Shown here: positions 1-14,669 of the stretch, in pieces
How the letters are laid out: each line of letters starts with the position of its first letter
How positions within the stretch are numbered: the first letter of the stretch is position 1
NCBI GenBank assembly: GCA_000181795.3
Contig: CM012953.1
Coordinates: 11,822,006-11,886,005, forward strand
Direction of reading: 5' to 3'
Origin: Trichinella spiralis
Taxonomy: Eukaryota > Nematoda > Enoplea > Trichinellida > Trichinellidae
Length of the DNA stretch: 64,000 nucleotides
The notes under the pieces: model-generated
Databases searched by the model: none
The model's input: the letters and a program-made list of their open reading frames with translations, nothing else
What the model was told of the DNA's origin: nothing
Translations under genes and position numbers: made by a program

Positions 1-408
1 TTTTTATCAACTGCAATTTAATCCAGTCAGTTTAAATTGACTGAATGCCTTTTTTCATATAAACAGCTAAATATGTGTTGGAAAATGGCAGCCTAACTAT
101 ACATGCTATTCACGATAAACAGACATTAATGATATTTTTTCACATCTGCAATACTGAAAACATTAACAATGAATGATTCCATTTATTTTAAATTAAATAA
201 GGACAATGTTTTCAATGAGTTTCAATATACAATATACACATGTACAGTTATGAGAATTTTGTTTTCAAAATTTCAATATAAAAAGTAAAAATAAAACAAG
301 AAACACGTCAGATAATGTGAATGATTGATATGGCAGCACATAATTAATTATCAAAAGTGAAATTACATATGATCGATCAATTGAATTAAGTGTAATGCAT
401 TTCATAAT
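1..408. other. 3' flank of the SLC36-type gene
   Basis: AT-rich flank with no coding exon. TTTATT at 182-187 reads AATAAA on the minus strand, about 220 bases past the stop, and is the best candidate poly(A) signal for the transporter. Confidence 0.4.
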
Positions 409-2371
409 CTAGCTCAAATTTAAGATATTTGCATACAAACCAACAACTGTTGAAACAATTCCAATAAAAATTAAAAAAACGTTTTTCCCATAAAACCACC
501 ATTTGTGCAAACTCGACCAACTGAATGCATCATCATAGTAAATGATAATGGCAATTATCGGTGGAAATACATAACCCAAAACTATTCCAGCAGTAACGCC
601 AACAAAAGGAATAATTTTTTCAAGATTTGGAATGGCGATTGCCAGAAAATCTTAAAGTAAAAAAATAATAATTTATGGATATATATGTACATATATTAAA
701 AAATACAATTCTATTTCATTACTCACATGTTATAAGAACTAATGAAATACGCAAAGCAAATTCCATGATGAATAAAATGCGTTCTTGAGAGAAACGAATC
801 TTTCGTTGTATGGCCGGCCAAAGCATTTCAACAACCACGTACAGCTGAATTGGATAACTTATGAATACTGATATCATGAGCAATATTTTAACCAATTCAT
901 AAAGCCTAAAAACGTTATATATAATTACAGAATTTCCATTTCTGGAAAAACAAATCAAGCAACCAAAATTACCATGTATCTGGCATGTTTAACGTGATGC
1001 TTCCTTTGACTTCGTTGCCAAAAGTGGCATATCCAAAGAAACCTGTGGCTGCATAAACGCAAGTAACAATTGACATGGAAACTGACAAAACGCCGTTCCA
1101 GCCAAGCATATCTTTCGGGTTTTTCATTTTATTTTCCAAAGGTAATATCTGAATAAATTATTGCTAAAACAAACAAACAAACAAACAAACAAACCTATGA
1201 ACTTAATTCAAATGAAAAATATCAAATTAAATTTTTTTAAATAACTCAAAAAATTTTTTGCTTTCACTTACCACCGCTTGCCCTTCAAATGCATATAGCA
1301 TAGATCCTATAGCTAACATGAGACCTTGCAAATTGGTATAGCCCGGAAGGGAAGCAATACGATTAGGTGGAGACAGGACTTTTTGAAAAATAATAAAAAA
1401 AGCAATTAGCATGAAAATGTTGGCAAAAGTGGCCAACAATGACAATGTTCGTAAATGACGAATCAAAGAGATTAGAATTATAAACACCAACATTATGCTT
1501 GCGTACACAATCAAACTAAGAGGAACAGTTTGGAAGTTGTGCTCAATTACCTGAAATTAAAAAAATGAAACAAAAAATTAACAATTCATTACAGACATTT
1601 AATGAAGTACTTCTTTGAAATGCTCAGCCAAAAATACAATCTGAACACTGCAAACACCAAGCTGGAAAACGCAAATCAAGAAGTTTGTTATATAACTAAA
1701 GAAGATGCAATAAACGTTTATTATAAAATGAAAAATATTCAACTAATAAATAGATATACAGTGCCGTTTTGCTGTAGTTTCGCACCGCAATGGGGCCGTA
1801 GTCAAAAGCTTTCTTAGCCAGATGTCCATAGTCCAATTCCAAGTGACCAGTTCTGAGTAAATGAATGAAACACTTATGTAATATACAGAAGTAAAATTTT
1901 TTACTTGGAACATAATAGCTGGGCACACTGGACTAGCATCAACATACAATACGCACTTGAAAAACCAATTACAAAAATTAGCATTAAGCTCATCTAAACA
2001 GTAAATATCGTAAATTTCAATGGTTAATTGATGATATAATATTTGAATTTAAAAAATTCAAACAAACTCTTAGAAACATACCCAAAGACCAGCCATTTTA
2101 AATGATACAGGTAAAGCAAAACAACCAGGACCAACCATGCAACGCAAAATGTTCATTAAAGTTCGTGGACTTCTAACAAGTAAATGAAAAAATATAATAC
2201 AATAGATACAAATAATAATAATTCTTAATATTATATGATGTACGAGACAAGATGAGCTGCATTTCTTTCATTGGCTATTTCTTGGCACAACGGTGCTGCT
2301 TGTGAATCTGTTTGGAGAGAATTGTCAGATCCACTCGCTTCAACAAAGTTGTCGGAGTTTTCATTTTCCAT
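409..2371 (-). CDS. SLC36-type (proton-coupled) amino-acid transporter, 9 exons, 453 aa
   Basis: Exons on the minus strand: 2371-2244, 2172-2082, 1993-1905, 1852-1760, 1695-1611, 1550-1272, 1148-973, 905-727, 650-409. All have GT-AG borders and matching phases, and the chain ends at TAG. After a hydrophilic N-terminus (MENENSDNF) comes the family's first membrane segment with MVGPGCFALPVSFKMAGLW. The signature loop LGVCSVQIVFLAEHFKEV and the SMLYAFEGQAVV and LPLENKMKNP motifs follow, with about ten to eleven hydrophobic segments in all. The family imports small neutral amino acids with protons across plasma or lysosomal membranes; substrate and location cannot be read here. Start chosen at the first ATG in exon 1, five bases after an acceptor (TTTTCAG), so a 5' UTR intron or spliced-leader site lies directly upstream. 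Length is normal for the family and no break is seen. Confidence 0.9.
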
Positions 2372-2901
2372 AGCCTGAAAAATATATATATAATACAACC
2401 TATTTTACAAGATAAACAAGCAAACTTATATATTAAATATGCTTTAATGCAACACTGGAAATTTTTAATGTTTAACAAAATATATATGTAAAAATGCCTA
2501 ATTTTAATATAACAAAATAAAATTAAGCTCAAAGCTGAAATATAATCATTATTAAAAATTTCCCAATCATTTTTTACATAATCATTCATATTAATAATTT
2601 TCTTATTAAAACTCTTGAATTTATCAGTTAGAACAACAAAATATATTCTTCTGTACAACGTGGAGATTTGGAATTTGAGATGTGTGAAGTATTCAAAAAG
2701 GTTTAATTACAAAATTCAAAATTAAATCGCTAAATATAGCTTGTGATTCCCCGTTGTAAGTACGAAATTTGTCACTGCATGCCAGCTAAACAAATAAACA
2801 GCCAGTAAAATGTCAGTTTATGAATTCGCCATTATGCTGATGATTCAATGTATTTGTTTATTGGTGAATTGAACAGGCAACACAACTTTAACGCAACAGT
2901 A

Positions 2902-2904
<3 letters not shown>

Positions 2905-2937
<33 letters not shown>
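2905..2937. repeat. (AT)n microsatellite
   Basis: Uninterrupted alternating A/T run of about 33 bases, in the flank upstream of the SLC36-type gene. Confidence 0.9.
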
Positions 2938-2939
<2 letters not shown>

Positions 2940-5763
2940 ATTCATACATCCATATACGTGTATATAAATTAAACTTTCTACAAATATTGGGCATTTAAAT
3001 TCTTAATACTTCATATTTAGTCTGGATTTAATTTTTATTCTGTATTGTACTTTAATAAAAATATCACATTATTTCATAAAAATAACTTTTATTATAAAAT
3101 GTAATTTTCGATAGATGCTAGCATTTCTTTTACAGATAACTTCAATAAACTTTAGAATATAGCATTGATTGAATTACATTCTAAAGAAAGAGTAATTTAA
3201 AACTATTGGAAACATTAATTTAAGATAAGAATGATCTAAACAGTTTCAATTTTCAAAATTATCTTTAATTAAATATAAATCTGAAATAAGCAGCTTTTAC
3301 AATACATAAAACAATTTCATGCTAACAAGGAAATAATGTTTTAAAATCTACAGTTGCACTGTATATTGCAAATCATGTAAAAATATAAATTACCCTCAGT
3401 TAAAAAATTAAAATAATTTGATTAATTTAAACTAAGAAGCTCGAATAATGAATACAATCGTAACACCAAATTTATTTATAATAAGATAAAAATTTTAATT
3501 GTTCAATTTTTGAATGTACATTTCAAACCAAGGTCGATGTAAATTAGACAAATTTTTATTTTGAAAATTATAAAATTATCTTTAGAACAAAACAAGAAAA
3601 GCATTCATTACTTCTTAAAAAATTTATTGCATTTCCTGAGATTTAAGATTCAGTCAAAAAGATTTAAGTTCAACTTCATTTGTCATTGTATAAAAACCTC
3701 AATATCTATTAAAAATGCAAAACATCACCATTATGTTTAAATTTTTAATTATATATAAAAGACTGCTCATCGACGTAACAAAACATTGATTCTGTGCAGC
3801 TTGCAATGTGTTCATTTGAAAGCGAAGCATTCACACCACTTTTACATAAAATTCAAAAGTAACGATGAAAAAAAACAACTTCAATTATTATATTAAAGGA
3901 AATCAGATGCTAATATCAATACTTCAAAAAACACTATATAATGAAATGACTGTATTTAATAATCTGCTGTGATTATTTGTTTTCACCCATCGACTGAGTA
4001 GCCCATATTAAATTGAAATAATCGTTATGAATGAATCATCAAATGAACACAAAAAACATACAATAATGAAACATACAATAAACGTTTTAGTATCAAGATA
4101 ATATTTTACTTGAAATATCTTTAAACACATACGTACAGAAGTAAAAAGTTCAACAAAATGCACGCTTGAAATCGATCATTTCGAATCGATTCAAATTTTA
4201 GATAAAATTAACTAAAGAAGACAAAACTTTTTACTGAAAATAGTGATTCCATGCTACTAAAACTTCAAAGATTGTTAAGCGCAGAGCATGATTAATTGAA
4301 AATAAATTCATGATATTGAATTTCAATAAAACTGCTAGCTACATAGGCTATTCGCACAGTCAACTGCGCAGCAAATTTTCGATTTATTCGCACTAGCAAT
4401 ATAAAAAGTAGCAAAACAAAATCACACATGAACTAACAATTAACAAACTAAGCTGACAAAAAGTTACTATGAATAAAAAATTTAAGAAAAAGCATTGAGC
4501 ATTGCCAAAATCAGAATAATCATTCATAAATTTCAGTGCCGGACGCTAATAAGAGGCAATGATTGCTCACATTCAGAGCTCACAAAGCAAGCTCATGCTC
4601 ACCGTCAGATGATTTAGTGTTCGTTTTGCATCTCGGTGATAATAAAGATTATTTAAATAAATGCTTTCGAATGCAACTTGAAAATATCACAAAATGTAAT
4701 GTCATTTAAAATTAAAACAGAATGGATATATTCATTTTAATCAAAAGAAATATATCTCTTCAAAGAACTAAACAACAAATATGTAAATAACAAAAAAGAA
4801 GTTCAAGGTTAAATTATTTTGGCTACTGAGAACTATTTGCTTGTGCGTTTTAAAAATACAGCAAAAAAATTAATAAAATTACAAATATGCATCCTAGATG
4901 TGCCATAATTTTTATTTTATCAATTTTTGAATTACCTAAAATATCAGATGACAGTGAACCGACAGAAGCTATTCGAGAAGTGTTACTGCAAAATACGGTA
5001 TATAAAATAGTACTTAACTATACTTACAGCAAGCAGTTTATGTTATGAATGCTGCTGAGTTGCTTTATTAATTATTAAAAGTTTCTCAGTTGTACACGTC
5101 TTTATATTGCATGATTTAATAAATATAAAATTTCATTACGGAATTCTTTACTTTTGTTCTACATTACTTTATTTAAAAAGTTTCCCTTTAATTTGTGAAA
5201 CATTATTCCTACCGTTACTTATTTTTTAATTATATTATTATTAATTTTTTTAAATTTTGTACGGCTCATGTGTCATTACCATTTTTTACGTAACATTTTT
5301 TGATATTGATGTTTCAAGTTTACTGTGCTTTAATTGTCTGTTATTGTTTAAATTCTAGATACAAATTTTCATTTTCTACTTTTCTGTTACACTTTAATTA
5401 TAATAATTTTCAATATTAAACTTTGTTAACGAAAGTAGTTACTTCAATAAATTAAAAATAAGAACTACTAAAAAATAAAGCAGATCTACAGGTTCAATCT
5501 ACCGTATATGCACTTCTTTGTAATTCAAACGGACCGTTTTCAACGTTCTTTGATGTTTGCAAATAAACTAGAGACAAGAGAACGGATTTGTATTCAAATT
5601 TGAGCGCACTTATGAAATGACGACGCCTGTACAGCAACTGTAATCCGCTGCTGGTCGACTTTCTCAGATTATGTTATACCGCTTTTCTTGTATATATATA
5701 TATATATCAAAAAGAGATCATCATATGATAATGATCTGAATTAGATTCAGAATCTTTGCTGGA

Positions 5764-5958
5764 TTGTACTCAGGTCGCCAATTCAAGGTAATTGGTCATC
5801 TTCCGCTTGGCGCGTGGTTAAAGCAAGATGACGAGAGTTCAGCTCTTTGTTTACATGTTCAGCGACTTTTCCATTCACTTGCCGCATTTGCTTTTCATCA
5901 CACTCGACTGGATGTTGCTGTACTTGAGCCGAAGCGACTAATTGCTTTTAGTAAGTCA
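5764..5958 (+). other. Unassigned open stretch with coding-like composition
   Basis: A short patch clearly richer in G+C than its surroundings, open in one frame from a GGATTGTACTCAG acceptor-like context to a TTTTAGTAAGTC donor-like end. The translation (VIGHLPLGAWLKQDD, then LHVQRLFHSLAAFAFHH) is not low-complexity, but I do not recognise it and found no neighbouring exons. It could be an isolated exon, an exapted transposon fragment or chance. Confidence 0.15.
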
Positions 5959-8900
5959 ATGATATTTTGGTTATGAAAATTTTCATAGTCGCTTCAACTT
6001 GCGTGGCAAAAAAGTAATACATCTTAAAGCGTAGTATCGTAGTAGGCACCGTAATTTTTAACTTAAAATAAAGTATTAATCGAGTACTGTAGTTCCGGTA
6101 TGACAATTCTTGAAATACTTGTTAATTGTTTTGATCTATTTTGAAGAGTTAAAAGATTGTTGTATTTGCATATGCCATTTCTTAATAAAAGTATGTATGT
6201 ATTGATTACATTAAAACTGTAATTTGGTTAAATGAAATTTCTTTTTTTATAAAGAAAAAATAGCAAGAGTAACGAGTTTATTGGTTAATTGATTTGTCCT
6301 TTTTGATTTGGTTAAATGGTGAAAGAAATACAGAATGTGCAATTTTGGAGTTTTATTTTGGGCTTAGAACGACAAGTTGTACACGATTTAGGCGTTTTGA
6401 GTATGTTGCCTTTATTACTATCTAAGGCTTAAGTGAAATGTTTTGATAAAGCAAAAGTGTATTTAAATTTGAAAAAAATATATACTTTAGTACTTTGAAG
6501 AATTTTGTAGTGGGTTTACTTTTCATGTTCCCCTGAAGTTTCAAAGTGAAATGCATATTCATATGCAGAAAAGTACGAGCGAACTCTGATGTGCATGTTT
6601 ACATTAATATGTTCACTTTCATAAATATGTTGTTGAACTTGAATCGTTCAACTTATTATTAGCGGTTTTGCTTTACTTTTTAAATCTATCGATAGATAGA
6701 TAGATGGTAAGTGAGTTGTTGTATTATACAAGATGACTTTTTTTATGATATCGATGTTTTTTGGCTTTTCATGTCAAATTCTGTTGCCATATTAGTTTCA
6801 TAAAAGTGCAGGTTATATTTCAAAACATTTCTCACGGCAATAGTTTTCTAATGTTTTTTTGTTTTTTTGAATTACAAATAAATTGTAGAATAATAATTGT
6901 GACACGTATGATGTTAAAATTAATAATTAAAATATTTTAATTTGTGAATATATATTATGTTTTTCTTTGTTTGATATAATCTACTGTTGTTATTTAATGT
7001 TAAGTTCAGTTGAATTAATTTTGGTGTTATGTCAAATAATTTGCATAGAAAATTTAGCTAAATTTGCGCCATTAATTCGTTTAAATAGTGAAGAAAGAGT
7101 GCAAATTGGTCGGGCATATTAGCAAGTGATTTTATAAAATCAAATGCACATTTTTATCAGATAATGGTGAGAAAGAGACAAAATCGTTTTTCTTTTTAGA
7201 TCGATGCTCGAGTAATTACGGTATTTTTGATGCTTTGTGTAATTTCTTTTTATTGCGCTATTCTCGCTGCCCTTTGCTTTCTATTTTTAGCAAGTGGAGG
7301 TGCATTGATCCAAATGGATCGTTAAACACCCCAACCACCACGGTCTTGGTTAGCTATAAGATTCTATTCTGCCTTTTTTGCCTTTTCTTTTTCTCTTCTT
7401 AGCTTTTACTCTGTCTAGATTTGAAAATTGAAATTTTGCTTATAAACGGAAAAGCTCCACTTTGTCGATCGTTTTATATTATTATTGCAATTTGAACGTC
7501 ATTTTATTCTTTATAATATTTATTTATTCATTTATATACATATATATACATGTATTTTTTTGCTTCCGTAAGTGAATAAGTTGCTTAATGACAAAAATTT
7601 GCTAATCTCTCTCTGAGGAGTGGGACATTATTTCAATTGCACTTTATCGACAACAATGCTACAAGAAAATTGATGCTCTTTGAGATTGATTTGAAATGTT
7701 TTTTTAATTTTATGCATTCCAGATAATTACTAATCCACTTTTTGTCAACGTAATCAGAGGAAACAGTATTTTCATCGTAAATTTGTGGCCAAAATACTTT
7801 CTAATCTTTGTATAAGTAGAGGCTTCATTGTATGAAAACGAATAACTTTCTTATTGAAAAATAGAAAGAAACTATGATTTTTTGTAATTTTTTCCTTCCA
7901 TTTTAATTCAAATTTTGTGGTGCCATTTTTTATTTTCCCATTTCTTTCGGTATGTATTTTTTTCCACCTAATCTCGAAAATTAAATTCACATGTTCAACA
8001 TGATGAAATGAAAAATTCATCATTTATTGGATAATTTATCAGTAGTATACCTTGAATTTGTCGAAACATTCAAAGTTGCTGTCAGAGTGGAATGTATTTC
8101 AACATTCATTCACTTATTAACATAAAGTATGCAATGTTTTTAGATGGGAAATTTTGTTGAGAAAATAAAATGTGTAATCAGAGTTTTTTAATATTAATTT
8201 TGTATGGAGTGGACTATTGCAAAATGAAGCTTTCTACATGTATTCGTTTATTTTATTTATTGTTTTGTTAGCGTTCCTCTTTACAGGGCATCGATTCTTC
8301 TTAAATTTGTACGATAAAAATTAAAAAGAAATATTCCATTTGAATGAGTTATTAAATTATATATATGATTTCAAAAATGTGCAAAATACCTCACTCATAT
8401 AGTTTAATGTATATTATTTAATGTGATGTATTTTTCATTATATAAATAGTTTTTTTGTTAATATATGTATATATAGTAGAGAAAAATAAATGAATTACTT
8501 GAAAAATTTTCATTCAATACAATACTGCTGATGGTGATGATGATTGAGCATTTGGATAAATTGGTAAAGTATTTCAGCACTGAATTTTTCTTGTGATTTG
8601 TTTTTACGCTTTGCTAATTGAACACAGTGTAATTAGATTAGAAAATTGCGAAATTGGGTACAGATGCTTTGATGATAATGATGATGATGTTGAACGGCAA
8701 TTTCAGAAGCGATAAATCGTTGATTTTTTCAAATTTGCACGTTTCTTCACAACAATTAAGCAAGCAATTGCACATCTACAAATAACATATAGTTCAGCAT
8801 GTAAAATTACTAAAAATGAACAATTATTATTTTTCTTTTTAAAATACTGTTTTTCATTTTTATAATGTATATTATGAATAATAATAATAATAATAAATTG

Positions 8901-9889
8901 CTCATGGTCTGTTGATCATCATTGATGCGAATAATTGCATAAAAAGAGCAAAATTATAGATTGATATTTGTTATTGGTAGTATTTTGTTTAGTTCGCTTA
9001 TTATTCTTATTATTTAAAATTTAAAAACTTCTTCAGCTCAATTTTCAAGCATTTTTATGTATATTATGCAGAGTAAATGTTCAGCATTTTATTATGACTG
9101 AATTTTCATATCATCTGTTTCCAGACAATCGATAACAACAACATTAATAACCAATATCCATTTGAAACGTTCAGCATTATTTCTTTGTTTTCTTTTTGGA
9201 ATAGTTTAATAATTTTGTTTAAAATATAATTGCTTTTTATTGACAAGAAAACAACAAAAAACTGTCAATTAGCAAGAATTTTCTTATTTCACAAACGTGG
9301 ATTGTATTCGTTTTTTTTGAAGGGGTGGAATAGGGCTTGAATATTTTGCAAAGAATGAATGAAACAGAATTTTATCAGTTTATAGTTTTTTATTATTTTC
9401 AATGAATACTTTATTATTTGAGCACTGTTGAAAGTGTGAAATACAAAATGTGCAAAATTTTGCAATTCTGTATTTTTAAAATTCAATATTGAACTTATTT
9501 AATGATGTTCCATTTGATGCAAACGCCCAGCTACTGTGTTCTCTGTGCAAATGTTTGTCGGATGTATTTGTTTTTTTATCACTTGGATGTTGGAATTTTT
9601 TTTCGAAAAAGAAATTAACAACAATTAAATTGGCCTAAAAATAGAAAATGTACTGTTTTATTGAACAATTTGAAAATATATTTGAACGAAAAGTAATGAT
9701 AATAATAATAGAATAGGTTGAATATTCAAATATTCATTGGACAACTTTTGACATTTTCATAATGCATTTATATCTGCTAGCAAGTTAATGATCTTTGTCA
9801 TATATTGCAGCGATTTATTTGATTTTACGTGCGCATTATAATTAATTGCCCATTGCGCTCTTTAAATTAAAATCACCGTACAATTTTAG

Positions 9890-9911
9890 TGTTTGTGTGT
9901 GTGTGTGTGTG
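9890..9911. repeat. (GT)n microsatellite
   Basis: About 11 GT units in the gene-poor interval. Confidence 0.85.
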
Positions 9912-11052
9912 GCCATGTTTTGTCATGTTATATCAATTCAATGAGAACAAATAACTCTTTTGATATCACGGAACGATTGACTTTGCCAAGTAATTTTCAC
10001 CTTCAGGTGATGCATGCGCTTTTTTTTTCATATTTAATATTTATTGAAGGAAAAAATTTTTTCCATTTATTAATTCACCAAATAATTATGTATTCGTCGA
10101 ATAAGGGGAAAAAAAGTTGAAAGCTTGGATTGGACAATGTTTGTTGAATTGTTTGTTCATCGTCATCATCATTTGTGTTGTTTGCATATTTGCTTAGCGC
10201 TTATGAATTTGCATTTAATAAGCTGATTTTGCAAACCTTCTCACACGGCAACCAAGCACCGTTTTTCGCACTTGTTATTATTTTTCATTAAAACTTGTGT
10301 GTGTATTATTTTTTTGAAAATTTTCTTTTGGTCGATTTTCAATGTTAATTTCTGAATTTTCAAAATGAAAAAAATTTTCTCTCTCACTCTCTCTTAATTC
10401 AATCGTCTTATTGTCTTATTTTTTGATAAGCTTAAGGTAAATTTAGTCGGATTTTCGGTAATAATTTTTTCATTTTATTATTTTTCAAAATGTTTCGCAT
10501 TGGTGAACATTGAAGTCAGTTTTCATATTTCACAGGTGAAATATTAAATGATGGCGATAATTGGAATAACAATAATAAAGTTGAATATGCTCGATAATAT
10601 TATTATTACTTCAGTGAATTAATTTAATGCAAACAACTTGAACCAGTTTGCTGCAAAATGTTCACTTATACTTTAGCGTTGCTTGAAAATGAAATTCCAG
10701 CTATATGAAGTGGACAAGTTTTCTATAATTATACCTAGCGAACAATAATTGTCTTCCATTCACATTTGACTTGTACAATCTCGATATCGACCGTTGAAAG
10801 TAGTTGATTTTTAAATTTATATTATATTTTTCTTAGCTGAACTGTATGCATTTGCACTTTCATTATTAGCATTATACCGTGCCTGTATGCTTGTTGTAAT
10901 GTTAAATGGTAATAATGGTCAAGGTTTATTTTTATTTTTATTCGTTGTTTTGTTGAATTTGGACCATTTTTTATGCTAAATTTATTCAGTCACTTAAAAG
11001 TGCAACATCTTGGGAAAGTGATGTCGGACAGACAGAGGGAGATGCTGAGAGA

Positions 11053-11069
11053 GGGGGAGGGGGGGGGGG
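11053..11069 (+). repeat. Poly-G tract, quadruplex-capable
   Basis: Five G, one A, then eleven G in a row. The long run can be divided to supply four G-triplets, so it meets the sequence rule for a G-quadruplex. Runs of this length are also a common sequencing-error site. Confidence 0.6.
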
Positions 11070-11265
11070 AAGAAATATGCCTTGGAGTGTGCTTGATTAG
11101 TTTTCCAATTTTGCACAACCAATTTCAATTAAACGGATGGATAGGATATATTGTGATTTTTTTTGTGTATTCGTTTTTTTTGATTAACAATTCAGAGTCG
11201 ATCAGTTCAATTATTGGAAGACGAATAGAAGAGAGAACACACTGGAAAGAGTGAAGCACAGTGAG

Positions 11266-11285
11266 GTGTGTGTGTGTGTGTGTGT
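11266..11285. repeat. (GT)n microsatellite
   Basis: About ten GT units. Confidence 0.85.
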
Positions 11286-11878
11286 CTGGGGTGTGGCTGC
11301 TGCTACAGCATTTCCGCTTGTGGCAATATCGATGCAGGGATAATTTGCACGGATCGATCCTTGCCAATTCAGGTTTGCAAAATTGAGTAACAAAATTATT
11401 GCCCGACTTACTTCACAACAGAAAACTGTTCCGTTCACATCGGAATCAACTTTTCATAAGTTCAATTTAGCAAAAGAAAAATATTAAAATTATTATTATT
11501 TTTTTCGTTGATGAATAATAATAATAATAATTTGTAAAGAAAAAGCTATTTTCCACGTGTGCGTTAGCCTCTTTATCTGTCTGTGCGTGAATTTCATTTG
11601 GCCAGTTTTCATCTCGTCAATTATGATTCATTGCATTTGTTCATAAATTTGTCAGTATAATTCTCCGATGAATGCCAAGCATTGACATTTTTGCCATGGC
11701 CGAACTGTCTGAAGTGGAAATTGCGTTTCTATTTTGCAAAATCGTTCAGACAAATCTCTTCTCTCTTCCAATCAGACACGCGTTCGACTTGCTTCCCATT
11801 GTTCAACCACAGACATGCATGCACGCATCAGCACCACCAACAAGCAGCACTGTTCCTGGTAGCATTCCCTTCTGGCAC

Positions 11879-11957
11879 TTTTGTTTGTTTGTTTGTTTGT
11901 TTGTTGGCTTTTTGAATTTTTACTACTGTTGTTCTTTGTTTGTTTGTTTGTTTGTTT
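11879..11957. repeat. Pair of (GTTT)n tracts
   Basis: Two tetranucleotide tracts (about 11879-11905 and 11937-11957) separated by about 30 unrelated bases. They generate the spurious FVCLFVCL and KQTNKQTN open frames on the two strands. Confidence 0.85.
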
Positions 11958-12904
11958 ATTTGGAAAAATTTCCACTTTATCATTTGCGATGACAATTGAA
12001 AATTTGTATCGATTTATTATTGCGTTCGGTTGGGTCGTCGGTGGTGATGGGATGCGGCGTGGTTGTTGTCGAAGTTGCTGCTGCTGCGATTGATTTTTAC
12101 ATAGATAGAGATGCTCGTTTGGCGTTTTCAACTGAAATTTTTCTTTCCCAACGACGAAAAAACAGTCATCCAAAAGTTAATATTATCATCATTCTTATTC
12201 ATTTTTATTCAATCTAGTTTTTTAAGTTAAAGCGGATATTTCATCATCATCACCATCTTCTTCTTCTACTACTTCTTTGTTTATATATATATATTTTTTT
12301 TCATTCAACTGCAAAAGCAAATGTCATCGGTATGCTGTTTGTCGTACGGTTTCCACCAATGGCTGTTCAAGTTTTCACAACTTTAGTTTTACACATCAGA
12401 GCACATTTCATCGCTGTTTGTTCATTCAGCAATAACACCATTATTATTAATTAAATTAATTTTTTTTCTTTTTTTTTCAAAAAAAAGATAAAAATATGTA
12501 AAACTGAGATTTCAAAAAACAGATTAAATGTTCGAAGATGATGTTGATCATGGTAGGAGATGCAGAGTTTTTGTTTATTTGTTTGTTTGTTGGTTGGTTG
12601 GTTGGTTCTCATTTGTTATTTTGTGGGATTGTTCGGCTTGCCACGCCACGCCTATGAGGTCGTCTCGTTGCGTTGCTTTGCGTGTGAGCTTTGGTTACTT
12701 GGCGGCTTGCGTTATTAGCAAGCAAATGACGAACGCGCGTTTTCGAATTAGCCTCTGGGGATGGATGAATACACGTTGATGTTGGTGTTTTGTTGACGTT
12801 GGAATAACAATAATAATGATAATAATAATAATTTATTTCCCTTTACCACACCCTTCTTTCATCTGAATTGATAAGAAAAAAGAAATTCCGATTTTAAATG
12901 CAAA

Positions 12905-12931
12905 ATGATGATGATGATGATGATGATGATG
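12905..12931. repeat. (ATG)n trinucleotide repeat
   Basis: About nine ATG/GAT units. Shorter copies of the same triplet recur at about 13276-13293 and elsewhere in the interval. Confidence 0.85.
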
Positions 12932-13190
12932 ACTTGTCGATTTTTTATCGTCAAATGGGATGAAGCGATTATTAATTGTTGTTTTGCTTGTGGGTGTTTG
13001 AAAGAGCATGTCGACAAACAGCCAACCATTCAGTTATTTTAACCAGTTAAGCTAAGCTAAAGCCAAGTAGTAGCTACTTAGCTGGCTAGTTTAAAGTTGA
13101 AATGAATATTTCAGATTATTCAACTGGTAGTTGCTAGTTGGTTGGAAACTAGTGTTCGTATATTTAAAGGGGTGTGTTTGCGTGTATTTA

Positions 13191-13197
13191 TATATAA

Positions 13198-13229
<32 letters not shown>

Positions 13230-13235
13230 ATATAT
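13191..13235. repeat. Compound (AT)n-(GT)n-(AT)n microsatellite
   Basis: An AT run passes into nine to ten GT units and back to AT. Confidence 0.85.
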
Positions 13236-14150
13236 GTGGTTGTTTTGCTTCGTGCCAAGTGATCGTCGTCAGTTGATGATGATGATGATGATAGAAGCAT
13301 GTTTTAAAGCTTTTGCACAACACCAAGCGTTGAAAAGCCGATTGCGTTGTGTCGGCTCGTGGCCGGCCACTTGCAATCAAGTCAGCTGTTTTCTTCACAG
13401 AGTCGTCAGTTCGAGCCAATTGAACGACGTTCTTGTGCATGCATGCAATATGCAATATTGAAATAATAATGCTGATGTTGGTTGAAAGAGGCTGGTGAAA
13501 GTTGAACATTTTGCGGCAAGCATTTCTTGCTGTCGTGAATAATCGAGATATCTCCACATTGAGTATAGAGATATCATTCATCATCATATCTTCCACTCTC
13601 ACTTTATCGGTGAATAATAAATGAGTAAGCGTGTCTTATCGCTTGGCTGTGTCACAATTTAATCCGACTTTCCCGCTCAAGCATTATTTTCAAAAAATAA
13701 ATGAATTTTATTTTTAAAATGTTTTTCTTTTTTCTACCGGATACTAGAAGTGTTCGTTTTATTTTTTGGTTTTCCTGCTTTTCAAAAAAGTAGCAAAAAT
13801 TATCGAATAATAATTTCAAAAATTACTTTTCCCTATTATCTTGTCGTTGACAATTATCCGGGTTCGGTTTTTATCACTACTGATGATGGTGATGATATTG
13901 ACCACAGCACGCGATGGTCATCTTGCAATATATGATGTGGTATGTTGTGTGAAAAATATTTGCCAAGTAATAATAACAAACAAGCAGACAATCACAATGA
14001 CGACCAGTTTTCATGAAGATGCTGCTTGACAAGTTTGGGTTTTCAATGGGAGCACAACAAGCCGTCCGGTAGGGTTGGTTGAGCTTCAAGTTTTAATATA
14101 GCAACGTTCAATAATTGTTCGCATTCTGTGTCACGTTGAACGAAAAAAAA

Positions 14151-14178
14151 GTAAATAAATAAATAAATAAATAATAAA
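14151..14178. repeat. (AAAT)n repeat
   Basis: Six to seven AAAT units, followed by a pyrimidine-rich CTCTTTCTCTCC stretch. Confidence 0.75.
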
Positions 14179-14669
14179 ATTTCATGCTCTCTTTCTCTCC
14201 CTTTCTCATGCTTTCTCTTTCTTCATGTGACAAGAAGAAACAACTGCTTCTTGGTTGAGATTGGTTTTCAAATTTTTAGAAAGTTCAATTCGAAAAGTGT
14301 ATACTGTAATGCCAGTGTAATTAATTGCCGAAAAGATCAACCGGATACGTCAGGTATGTACTGGGTAAATGTTGCGAATATGATTAGCACGCAGTTGGGG
14401 TGTGGCTATTTTGTATGTATATATGTATGTATGTATGTGTTTATTGATGCTTTATTTTAATTTTTAACTTCAATTGCCGCTGAATTGTTGTTATTGAAGG
14501 AATATTATTAAGCGCGCGCTTATTTTTCGAGAGTTTCGGTTTTGTTCGAAAGCTCGAAACAAGCAGACCTTGACGAGCAAAATCGATTGTTCTCAAGACT
14601 GAGAAATTTCCAAGTCGTACCAGATGTTGTGCTTGTGCTTGACGAAATGCCAGCCTGTGAAAGAGGAGA

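Noticed and set aside
1923-1993. Apparent frame shift in exon 3 of the SLC36-type gene
   Set aside because: A miscount of the T run (five, not six); with the right count the exon reads through VIGFSSAYCMLMLVQCAQLL without a break.
11772-12173. 133-codon minus-strand ORF with Gln and Lys-Gln-Thr-Asn runs
   Set aside because: Translation of (GTTT)n and GCT triplets; low complexity throughout.
13120-13602. 160-codon minus-strand ORF, the longest in the gene-poor interval
   Set aside because: Built from GT, AT and ATG microsatellites (His, Thr-His and Tyr-Ile runs); no family match and no exon partners.
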